Source: Heterohyrax brucei
Taxonomy: Eukaryota > Chordata > Mammalia > Hyracoidea > Procaviidae
Length of the DNA: 64,000 nucleotides
NCBI GenBank assembly: GCA_028571685.1
Contig: CM053142.1
Coordinates: 63,513,296-63,577,295 of the forward strand
Direction of reading: 5' to 3'
This document shows positions 1 to 31,400 of the stretch, piece by piece. Under the pieces are notes generated by a model. It had not been told where the DNA came from. It did not search any database and saw only the letters and a list, made by a program, of their open reading frames with translations. The stretch's first letter is position 1. Each line of letters begins with the position of its first letter. The position numbers and the translations under genes were made by a program.

Positions 1-79
1 CCCCAGGTGGTATAATTGGCTCTGAACTACTAAACTAATGGTTGATTATTAAAACTCACCATGGTGACCTACTTTCTTT

Positions 80-775
80 TCTTTTTTTAAAAAAAAAAAA
101 AATTATTTTTGGTGAAAAAATACAGAGCAAAACAGGTTCATTCTATAACTCCCACAGGTACGGTTATAATGACACTGGTTACATTCTTTATGTCAACAAT
201 CTTGCTATTTCAACTCACATTGTTCCACTATCTTTAACTTAGACTCACTGCTCCCCTAGTTTTCTCATCTACTCTGTAGATTTACTGTTAATATGGTCTC
301 ATATGTGTAATCTGTGTGTTGTTGTTGAGACTATACACAACAAAACATACTGATACCAATCCAACAGTTTCTACACGTATCATTTAGTGACATTGATTCC
401 ATTCTTTAAATTGTGCAACCACTCACCCTCTTTTCCTTAATTGTTCCTCCACCATTAACATAAACTCAACGTCCCTAAACAATTTTATCTAATATTTTGA
501 GTTGCTATTGTCAATTTAATCCCATACAGTTATTAAAAGACCATAACGCTCAAGGCAGACCTCCTCCCCCCGCCAAGTTAAACACCTAGCTGGTTTTAAT
601 AAAACTTCAGGGGATATTTTTGGTTTAAGTTTTAAAGATTATCTCAGGGTGATATGTTCAGGGGTTCATCCAACCTTCCTGGCTCCAGGGAGTCCAGAGT
701 CCATGGCAATCAGAAATCCTGTTCTACACTGTTCCCCTTTTGATCAGGGTTCTTCTATGGAATCTTTGGTGATCC
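80..775 (-). repeat. Poly(A)-tailed afrotherian retroposon, 3' part
   Basis: Starts with a T-rich/A-rich tract then a characteristic tttacaga...ggttcatt block; ends near the gatcagggttcttctatgg segment. The order of blocks resembles the copies at 34897, 42868 and 49163. Family name not assigned. Confidence 0.45.
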
Positions 776-787
776 TCTTTTTTCAGA

Positions 788-1020
788 TTGTTGTTACTAT
801 TCCTTGTCCTTGAGTTGACTCTGACTCATGGAACCCCGGCTGTGAAGAGCTGAACTACCCAACAGGGTTTTGAAATCTGTCATCTGTCCGAAGCAGATCA
901 CCAGGCCACGCTTGCAAGTAAAGATTACAACCAAGAAAGCGCTAAGATACAGTTCCACTCTGTAACACATCGGGTCCCTACGAGTCAGACTCCACAGCAA
1001 TGGGGTTTTGTTGTTGTAAT
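788..1020. repeat. Two opposed AfroSINE fragments
   Basis: 788-920 reads as inverted tail sequence (gttgactctgactcatgg), while 921-1020 reads as sense middle and tail ending in a gtttt/gttg tract. Confidence 0.6.
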
Positions 1021-1339
1021 GGGTAGCTACACTTTCGGAAACCATGTAAGTGTCAGCTCATTATTACTATTAATACGATTTTCAGTGATGTCTAACGGCT
1101 GGGGAGTCTTCATTGACAAGGCCACCAAGAAGAAGTTAAAGCTACTACCGTCAGCCCTTGGTAAACCCTGCTGCCAAGGGAACAGATCAGTCCCAGGGGG
1201 CATGATTACTTGCTGCGCTAGTCCTCTGGAGAAAAGGAGAGGCCCAACCTCCTGTCACTCACATCAGTAGATGGGGGTAAGCCCGCCTCCAGGCCCAGAG
1301 ATCTCGGAAGACCCGCCTCCTCAAGAAGGCAGGCATTGG

Positions 1340-1455
1340 ACGCTCAAGCGGTGACGTAACTCCGTTTTAGGCGGCCTTCCGCTTCAGCAGCTGTCAGGAG
1401 GGGGATTGGGGGACATTTAGTGGGGCTCTCAGGTCCCTCTGCTCTTGGCAGTGCG
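1340..1455 (+). promoter_or_regulatory. ITFG2: ITFG2 proximal promoter / 5' UTR
   Basis: A GC-rich, unique-sequence block directly upstream of the ATG. TGACGTAA at 1352-1359 is a CRE/ATF-like site. A GC box lies at 1596-1605 and a palindromic CACGTG E-box at 1643-1648 in the start of intron 1. There is no TATA box, consistent with a housekeeping CpG-type promoter. The transcription start cannot be fixed from sequence. Confidence 0.5.
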
Positions 1456-22405
<20,950 letters not shown>

Positions 22406-23116
22406 TAGCTGGAGCTTCCTGATTCTTAGCTGAGGAAGGATCCTCCCACCTCATCTGTCCGTGGTGCTGGCAGGATAGGGAATGTGTATTATAGAGGAGT
22501 GAGATTCCACTCCAGGCATAGAAGGATGGTGGCAACCCTAAGGTGACTGTGACTTTAGACCTCGCAGTCTTTTTGGTGAAAGGAGATGAGTTCATCGTCC
22601 ACTGAGTTCCTTGTGCATTGCAGCCATCATACAACAGGGTCTTAGGCCTCCGTCTTGTTCCAAATTGGGGCCACCCTATACCCCCAGATCCCTACTCTTA
22701 TGGCATAAAGATGAGAGACTTGTTTGTGAAGAGGGAGAACAAATCTTTTGCATGGCCCCAGCACCCCTAAGGAAACCAGGCTTCAGGGCCAGAGGAACAG
22801 GAGAAGAAAGAGCTGCATCCCATCCCAAGCTCCATCTCTCGTGACATAGCTCCGAGTCGTTGACGTTCGTGATGATCCCAAGAGTAGCAAACTAGTCTTT
22901 GAGCACTTTGTTTTTGAGGGCTTATTCTGGATATTTTACAGTCTGGGTCTTACTTCTGTTCCTGGCAGCCTTGAGATCATGTACCTCCATTTAGCTAAAG
23001 AACCGGGTTGGTGTTTTTTCACTTTGCTGTGTTCATCAGACACTGTGGAGCTTCACTGGCCTTGTGCCTGTTTCCCCACCACCCAGTTCCTCAAAAGAGC
23101 ACCTTATTGTCTGTAA
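22406..23116 (+). other. Probable ITFG2 3' UTR
   Basis: Unique DNA after the stop. It contains no canonical AATAAA; a CATAAA variant lies at 22704-22709 and the first AATAAA is at 23524, beyond an AfroSINE. Confidence 0.45.
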
Positions 23117-23332
23117 TACCAAACCCAAACCGGTGCCGTCAAGTCAGCTTCAACTCATAGTGACCCTACAGGACAGAGTAGAATGGCTTCAGAGGGTTTC
23201 CAAGGCTGTAAATCTCTACAGACACAGACTGCCACATCTTTCTCCTGCAGAGTGATTGATGAGTTTCAACTGCCTGCCGATGTTTCAGTTAGGAGTCAAG
23301 CACTTAACCATTGTGCTGCCAGTGCTCTTGTT
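23117..23332 (-). repeat. AfroSINE, long subtype
   Basis: Inverted, from accaaacccaaaccggtgcc to tgtgctgccagtgctc. Confidence 0.85.
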
Positions 23333-25318
23333 GATAATACAGTAGTCACTGAAAAATTTGGTGCAGGTTTGTGATCGAGACCACAGTCAGAATACTATCT
23401 TGAACCATTTATGTCTCTTCTGTTCTTGATTCTCTGTACTCTAAATCAGTGTTTTTCAAGTTGTAGGTTGCAGTCCTTTGGTGGGTCGTGGTCAGCAATT
23501 TTTAAGTAAATGAAATAGACTAGAATAAAATAGAATAGGAAGTACCAGAGTGCCGTGCACACAGTCTGGGTAAGTATTGTTTTATTATAATTGTGTGTGT
23601 GTATGTGTGTACACGTGTGTCATGAGTGCAATATAACTTGGATTTCCTATTGTGAGTTATAGCCAAAAGGATTTGAAAGTCATGGCTCTCAGTTATACTG
23701 ACCCTAGTCAGATATAAGGCAACCAGGGAAAGGGTTCCTATTCTTATTTCGTATCTGTAAGGAAATAGGGGAGAAGGAATAGGGGGAGAGTTATCATTTA
23801 GCTGTCAGTAAGCAGGGTGTAAGACCAGAAAAGGACATCACCGTAGAGCAGTAAGGATTTATTCAAGTGGAGAATAGCTGATCTTAGGGTCTGACACGGG
23901 ACCTGGGCTCTGTGGTTACAAAGCAGCAAGAGGCACACAGGGAAAAGTCGGTGAGACCCAGGAAAGCAGAGTTCACGGAGCAAGGCAGTGAGAGAGTGGG
24001 AATCCTTTAAGATTCTGAGGCCAGGAAAGTAGTATACCTGTGAGAGGTGATCTCCTATTCTCGCCTTTTGAGGACAGAGAAGTTAGCTGGGAAAGGGAAG
24101 CAGGGGAAGGTGTCACAGCTGCCTCCTGGTCCTGTAAGCTACCCGAAGTTCATGACTTTGCTTCTAGCCCATGGTTCCCAGTTTCTGGCCCAAGATTGAG
24201 GTTAGCTACACTGCTGACTTCCTCTGTCCCTAATCAATGACTTGAGTGACTCAAATCAACTAGAAAGACATTCAGGGTCTGGTTTTGTTAGGTTTGGATC
24301 TCTATTTTCGTAGTGAAGTCAGAAGAGCCTCCTTGCTCATTTACTTTGGCTCAGAGCTTGGTAGAGGGATAGCAAGCCACTGATTTCTAGGACAGGACAA
24401 ACTTAAGTTCAGGGGACAAGGAATGAGAGTTAAGAAGACCTAATGAGTTTGATACCTCTAAAAATAAGAGTACTTACAAGGTTACACCTGAATGCTTACA
24501 ACTCCAGCAACCTGTCTACCTTCTGTAAAGGGCTCTTCCACACAGACCCCCAGTGAGTACGAAAAGCAAGTAGAAAAGGATTATCACCTGGAGTAAATAT
24601 TAGAAATACAACTAAGGTTTTGCACAGAGCAATCAATAGCTGGTTTTGGAGACACTTGCAACCCTAGGAAAGGTAGCTAATAAAAGAATGTCCAGCCTTG
24701 TGAGCTAAACACTCTTTTACCAACTTACCTTCTGTGTTGCATTGGAATGTCTGTTTACCACTTCTGCCCGATTCACCTGTGAGCATATGCACGCAGAACA
24801 GAAAGGTAGGCACTGGAAGGATAGGAAATCCAGGGTGGGGAAGTATGACGGTCTAGTTGTGGGAGATAACGAAAGCTGTGAGATGTGGAAGTGAGGGCAC
24901 TTGAGTGGTGTTTAGAGTAGGGCTAGGGATCAGGCGGAGGACAGTCCTTGGCTGCAGCCTTTGACTTGGACCAGTTCCTATCATGCCAGGTGCCAAGCCT
25001 AGGGCCCCATTTTGCCTATGTCCCTTTCTGCAGTCCTGATTTGGCTTTGCTGTTCTTGAGGAAGGACAGGGCAACCAGAACCCCAGGACCACGAGTCTTC
25101 TCCAGTGAAAATTCATCCTGGGGGAGGAAGGCAGTTACTATAGAAGCAGAGAGGGATGTGGCCGAACCAGGGAAATAGGACAGTGGGGTCAGTGGTAATA
25201 AAAGGGACAGACACAATAGTTAGTCCCCAGCTACCTGGCTCTAGTAATACCTGATACCCCACACAGCTCTTCCCCTAAGGCAAGGGATTTCCCACTGGGG
25301 ACTGAACTGGGACAGTGG
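23333..25318. other. Region between ITFG2 and NRIP2 stops
   Basis: 23445-23700 resembles an old mammalian repeat (ggttgcagtcctttggtggg, with a short GT tract at 23592-23620), class not assigned. The rest is unassigned and may include the NRIP2 3' UTR. Confidence 0.4.
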
Positions 25319-25411
25319 TCACTGGCCAGGGTCTTGGTACAAAGGCAGGAAGGGCAGCTCTGGGAATGGAGCTTTCAGCCGCAGCACTCCGCGCTCCAGG
25401 TCGATGCAGCT
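25319..25411 (-). CDS. NRIP2: NRIP2 coding exon 6 with stop
   Basis: Encodes SCIDLERGVLRLKAPFPELP and then FLPLYQDPGQ, followed by TGA. The nearest reverse-strand AATAAA below it is at 23858-23863, about 1.45 kb 3' of the stop, and is only a candidate poly(A) signal. Confidence 0.93.
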   Translation of the reverse strand, partial: SCIDLERGVLRLKAPFPELPFLPLYQDPGQ

Positions 25412-28400
25412 CTGTGCAGAGAAGACAATGAGAGAAGGCCTCAGCAGGCCACCTGTCTCCCGGCCCACTCCCTTTTCCTCGCTCTCCCACTTTCCACAGC
25501 TCCTGCCTGCTCTTCGCTCTCCCTACTCTGACCCTGACCTGTTCCCATTCACCTGGACCCCTGTCAAGGGAGGAACTCAGGTTCTCTATTTTCATTTGTA
25601 GACAAGTAAGTAACCTTTAAGGAAGGAGCCCTGGTAGCACAGTGGTTAAAGCGTTTGGCTACGCACTGAAAGGACAGCTTATCTGAACCACTGGCTGCTC
25701 TGCAGGGAAAGATGTGCCTGGCTGCTTCCATAAAGATCATAGCCTTAGAAACCCTCTGGGACAGTTAGTTCTGCTGTCTCCTGTAGGGTCACGATTAATT
25801 AGAATCGACTTGACGGCACACAACAAGGAAGCAAATTGGAAACTAGGACTCCTGCCTCCGAGCATTGGTCTTTCTCGTCAGAACCCATGCCATGCTTCCA
25901 CACCTGTGCCTTGAACCCCTTTTAGCAGCACTTGGAGTCAGGTTCCAAGCATATGTGCTTACTTACCTTCAGAGAGAGCAGAGTCTGCAGTCCAAGGCAG
26001 AATTCGGGACTCTCGACATCTGCGGGAACCATTGGAAAACAGAAGAGACTGGAGTGTGCTCAGTGGCCCCTGCTGGCCCCTGGCAGCGCTCACCCCTTCT
26101 CTGCCTGCCCCCTCCCCCAGGTCTGAGAATATTGGCATGAGATAGGGGATAATCAGGGACTCTGTGGGAGTGCCTTGTCTGGTGTTGGCAGGGGCTAACA
26201 GGCCTAGTCTCTGCCTTTGCCCCTGCTTACAGAAGACAGAACAGGCGGGAAGCTGGGTGTTGGTGAGGGGGCACTTACCCACCACCCGGGCTGAGCATGC
26301 CACAGTCTCCTGCCCCAGCTGTAGCTCCAGCTGCTCTACCTGGGTCGGGGGCCCAGGTGCCAGGCCCCCACCTGGGGCTTTAAGGACCCGCTTCTCTAAC
26401 CTGTGGTTGGGAAATAAGCGTTAGGGCTGCCACTAGCCGCCCGCTGCCTCTGTTAATCAGCAGATGTCTCCCCACCATGCTGTGTCACCCCCTGACCTGT
26501 GTCTTCTCTGCCACAACTTCCTGTCTCTCTCTCTTTTCCTCCAAATAACAGCATTACTGAAGTGTAATTCATGTATCACAAAATTCAGTTTTTTAAAATG
26601 TACGGTTCAGTGGCTTATTTTATATGGTTGCAGAGTTGTGCAACTATCCTCACTATCTAATTTCAAAACATTTCATCACTCAAAAAAGAAACCTCATTCT
26701 CTTCCTCCCCCCACTTTTTTGGGGCCACACTCTTACCCCAGACGACTGAGGCATCCAGCGGAGATCTGATTGTACTGTGTACCTGTGTCTACAGCCACTG
26801 TCAGCAGCTGGTCCCGGCACTGAGAAGGAGATTGCGGAGGACTCAGTGAGTCCCAGGAAAGTGGCAGAGGTTGGCATCATCAATTTCCCCACCCCTTTTA
26901 TGATTTCAGAACACTTGGTAACTGAAAATGATTCAAGTATCTGGAAGAAGAAAGTGAATTGTAGTCATTCACTTGATTGATAAGCCTCTGGAGTCCTGCT
27001 CAAGGCTCATGTTACCAAAATAAAGATCCCAGTTGTGGATCAGGGAGCTTACCGCTCACTATTTCCCAGATTTTCTGATAAAATGAGTGTATTGGTTATA
27101 CTACAAAATCAAGTAGGCTATCCAGCCTGAAGTTATCCTGTTTGAACAGGAGGAGTAGGGACAAAAGGCCCCAACAACTACACACTGTTCATTGAACAGA
27201 GCCCCCACGAGCTGGACTGACTCGTTGGCTGCACCAGTGGGCTCAGGGCTCACACATGGTGATCACTGAGGGTGGCACAGAGTGGAGCGGTGTTTTGTAT
27301 TGTACACAGGGTTGCACTGAGTCGGAACTGACTCAGTGGCACCTCACAGCAACTGGAGTGTCAGTAGTGGAAGAGTGTTGTACTTAATGACGTGTCTTTT
27401 ACAACTTTTTGCAAGTGTGGGCAAGGAGGTACTGCAGACATGCAAGGAAATGGTCCTTGTGAGGTATTGCAGGGAAAATATTAAAACAAAAGTTATCACT
27501 GCATTAAGAAAATAAGGATTTTTTTTCTCCAAATGCAGTTAAAAAAATTTTTTTTAATCCATTGAAGCTCAAGTCAATTATAAGAAGACTAACAACCAAA
27601 CTGAAAAACAGACTTTGCATACACAAAAAAGAAATGAGTGGAGAGAATGGCCTGAGTCTTTACAGGTAATGTTTATGGAACTCCTACAGTTGAGGCAAAA
27701 TTGACTCTCAGGTAAAAGAATCAAAAAAAGGAAGCAGAGCAATACATTATGAGTCTGTAAATTTGGGAAAGATTGGCTAAACATAGAGGCTGAGGGGTGG
27801 CAGACACCAGGATAGGAATGGAAGACTGACAAGAAGACTGGGATCTCTCATTAGGAGATTTAGATGTGGGTAACCAAGAGGGTCACCATTAGACAGGAAG
27901 ACAAGGTGCCTTGCTTTTGGACATGTACACAGACCTCTTGGTATGCCTTCAGGATATAGAAAAGCATATATAGTCTTCTCATTATTCTGCATGTGTTAAT
28001 TGATATCTATGCACGAGGTAAGTTACTGCTCAATCCTGTCCTTTGACTACTATATAATAAAAGAAGGAGCCCTGGTGGTGCAGTGGTTAGGCGCTCAGCT
28101 GCTGACCAAAAGGTCAGTGGTTCAAGCCCATCAGTGGCTCCACAGGAGAGAAGACCTGGCGGTCTGCTCCAGTAAAGATTACAGCCTAGGAATCCCTATA
28201 GGCAGGTCTCCTGTGTCCTGTAGGGTTGCTGTGAGTTGGAATGGATTCAACAGCACCTAACAATAATGTGATGGAAAGTTTTAAGATCAGTGAGGGGGTA
28301 GTGAGTAAAGTGCTGTGGAGGTTGAGAGGCCTCTTACCTTGCAGTTGATGAGAAGAACTGGAACCTCTGTCCTCCTGGCCTGCCTGCTGCTCTCCTGGTC

Positions 28401-31400
28401 TTGAATCAGGGCCTGCACCAGGGGAGACTCCCCCTGAAGCCGACTCTGGTTTCCCTCTATCAGGCGTCTTTGGATCACGCTGTGTGGCTGCTGACTCCGG
28501 CACAAAACAAAGGGGTAGACAGGTCTAAACTGCAGTGTCCAGGGTGTTCAGTTCTCCCACCCTGTGTATTCCAGGATGCTCTTCCCAACCTCCCCACATT
28601 CCTTACCCCATTCATTCAGAAGTAAGGGACAGGAGGCTGCAAAGATAGAGATGAAGGACCTTACCCAAGGGAACTAGCAGCCAGATAATTAAAAGCAAAG
28701 TGAACCCCAGTAACAAATGACGTTTTTCTGGGACATGGATGGGTTGCTCAATAATGAAGAAATGGGAAGAGAGTGGTCCATGTTAGGCCGACCTGTTGAC
28801 TAATGGGACATTTCAGAAACTAGTGTTATATTTGGGGGATATTTGGTCTGAAATCTACAACAAACATTTTGGACTAGGAATTCTGTTGTTCTCTCTCTGA
28901 GCTCATCCTTCAATGGGCTGCAGATCGTTGTGCAAAGAAGTCAAATTCTTCAAAACTCAGATGCTGATAGTCATCCTTGAGCTCTCTTACCCCCGAGACA
29001 CTCCCATCCTTCCAGTTACTTCTAAATTCCATCGTTTTGTCTCCTGTGTTTATAGTAACGTCCATCCCTCCTTTGTATTACTGCCCTTGTTAAGACCTCA
29101 CTATAACTCCTGGACCACTGGAAAAGCTTCCTAAGTGGGGTCTTTTTCCCCCCTGCACTATGTCTGTCAAACACACCTGCTAGAAACCTCTGGAATCAAT
29201 TGTCTAAAATCCTTGCTGCTAGGGAGAATGAAAAAAAAAAAAGGACAAAAGGGCAAGATTAGTCCAGAGAACTAATGGACCACAAGCACCACAACTTCCA
29301 CCAGACAGTTCAGCAAAACTAGTGGTGCCCAGCTGCCATCACCAACTGCTGTGGACAGGGATCACAAAAAAACGGTTCCTAACACATCTGAAGAAAAATG
29401 TAGAAAAAAAAATTCTAATTAAAAAAGAGAAAAAAAGGACAAGTTTTACTGGTCTGAGAGATAAGTAACCCTGAAAGTATGGCCCCCCAGATGCCCTTTT
29501 AACTCAGTGTTGAAGTCACTCCTGGTGTTCACCCTGTAGCCAAAGATTAGACAGGCCCATGAAACAAAAAACGGACACTCCAGCCTGGGTGTGAACAGGA
29601 GGGAACAGGAAAACTAATGGAGGAAAATGAAGAAACCAAGTCAGAGAAGGGGAGAGTTTTAATACATCCTGGGGTTGGCAACAAACACCACAGAACAATA
29701 TGTGTATTGATTGTTAATGAGAAGCTAGTTTGCACTGCAAATCCATCTAGAGCACAACTGAGAAAAAAACAAAAATTAAAACTCCAAGTGTGGTCCTCAG
29801 GTCAGCATCTAGAACACCACTCAGAAGCCTTTTAGAAATGCAGAATCAGGCACTACTCGAGGCCTATGGAATCCAAAATTTCATTTCAACAAGGTCCTTA
29901 GGGGATTCAAGTATACATTAAAGCACCGATATAAAACTCAACCATGTAAACCCTGGTGGCATAGTGGTTAAGTGCTACATCTGCTAACCGAAAGATCTGC
30001 TGCAGTTCAAACCCACCAGGCGCTCCTTGGGGACTCCACGGGGCAGTTCTGCTCTGACCTATGGGTCACTCTGAGTCAGAATCAACTGACAGCAGTGGGT
30101 TTGGGTTCAAAGTAGGAGTCGTAACATCTGTGAGAAGCAGGACAAAGAGGAAAGACAGGGCATGACCCAGTGTGGTGTATGGGTAGGGGGAAGAGAATCA
30201 AGAGGTCCGAAAGGGTTTCCTGGAAGAGGAACCACGTTACTCCTGCCTTTCAGATCCATCAAAGCCCCCGCCCCCCTTCATACCTGATAGAACCTGAAGT
30301 TTTTAAAGTGGCCCGCACGGAGCCTAGACCTGGCTGCTGCCTAAGTCTTCAGCCTCATCTCTGACCTCTTTGCAAATCTGCCCAGCAACCAGCTTGTTCA
30401 GCCCAGGTGTTTCTCGCCTCCACACCTTTGCTCCTGCTCCCTCTCATTCCTGAGATTTTCTCTTTCTCTTCTCGTCCAGACTAGACAACTGGCCCCACCA
30501 ACTTCTCAGGAACTGTGCTTAGTCTGGGCGAGGTTTCTAAAAACGGGGATTCCATGTATACGCTGTCATTAATTCAGGATTCACCTCCCCCGGCAAACCC
30601 GTTCTGAACCCTTCATACTCATCCCCCTACACATACCGAGACTGGGTTACTGCCCCGTCTCTCCACCCCTTTATCATGCTTCTAACATGTTATTTGTGGG
30701 TTTCACTCCCCCATTAGCCTGAAGAACCCTTGAGGACAGGTCTGTATCTCATCTGTAGATCCTGGGGGCCTCGCACAGCATGTATTAGGCGCCCAGTGAA
30801 AGTTTGCTGGAGAATAAATGTCCAGTACTTGCATACTCCTCATCACCTACCCTCTCTCCTGGAGAGCCTGGGATTGTTTTTATACCCTGAGCGTAATAAG
30901 GCCCCTGAGACTGCTGCCTGCCAACAGGGCTGGGGGCAGGAGGCCCTGGGAACAGGGCAGTGAGCTCTGGGACTGGCCGGGTAGAGCAGGCTCTCCAGTT
31001 CCCATCTCTCCTCCCACCTTTCCCACGGATGGTCCCAGGCTCTCCACCCACTGCTGTGCAGGTTTCTCCACAGCAATTCTGGGAAGGGAAACTCATGGGG
31101 CCCCAGTCTGTTTTGTCTTCTCTCCCAGAGCCACAGGAGGTAACTAAGACAAAGGTGTAGGTGACAAGCCCAGAACTTTCTCATCAGAAAGCTGGATCTG
31201 TCTCCCTTTCTAGGCCACTCTAGGATGGCAATGCTAATAGAGCTTCTTATCTGGAACCAAATAAAAAGATGTAGCATGATCCCCAAAGGGTCAAGACTAT
31301 AGGGTCCTAGCTGAAGAAGCCAAAGAACCTGCTTTCCTGTTGTGTGCCTGTTTTTCAGCTGTACTTGCCATGTTTGCAGGGAGGAATGTGCCCCTGGGCA

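Noticed and set aside
27560-27990. Weak open frames between AfroSINE/RTE copies in NRIP2 intron 2
   Set aside because: AT-rich, short, no conserved motif or splice sites.
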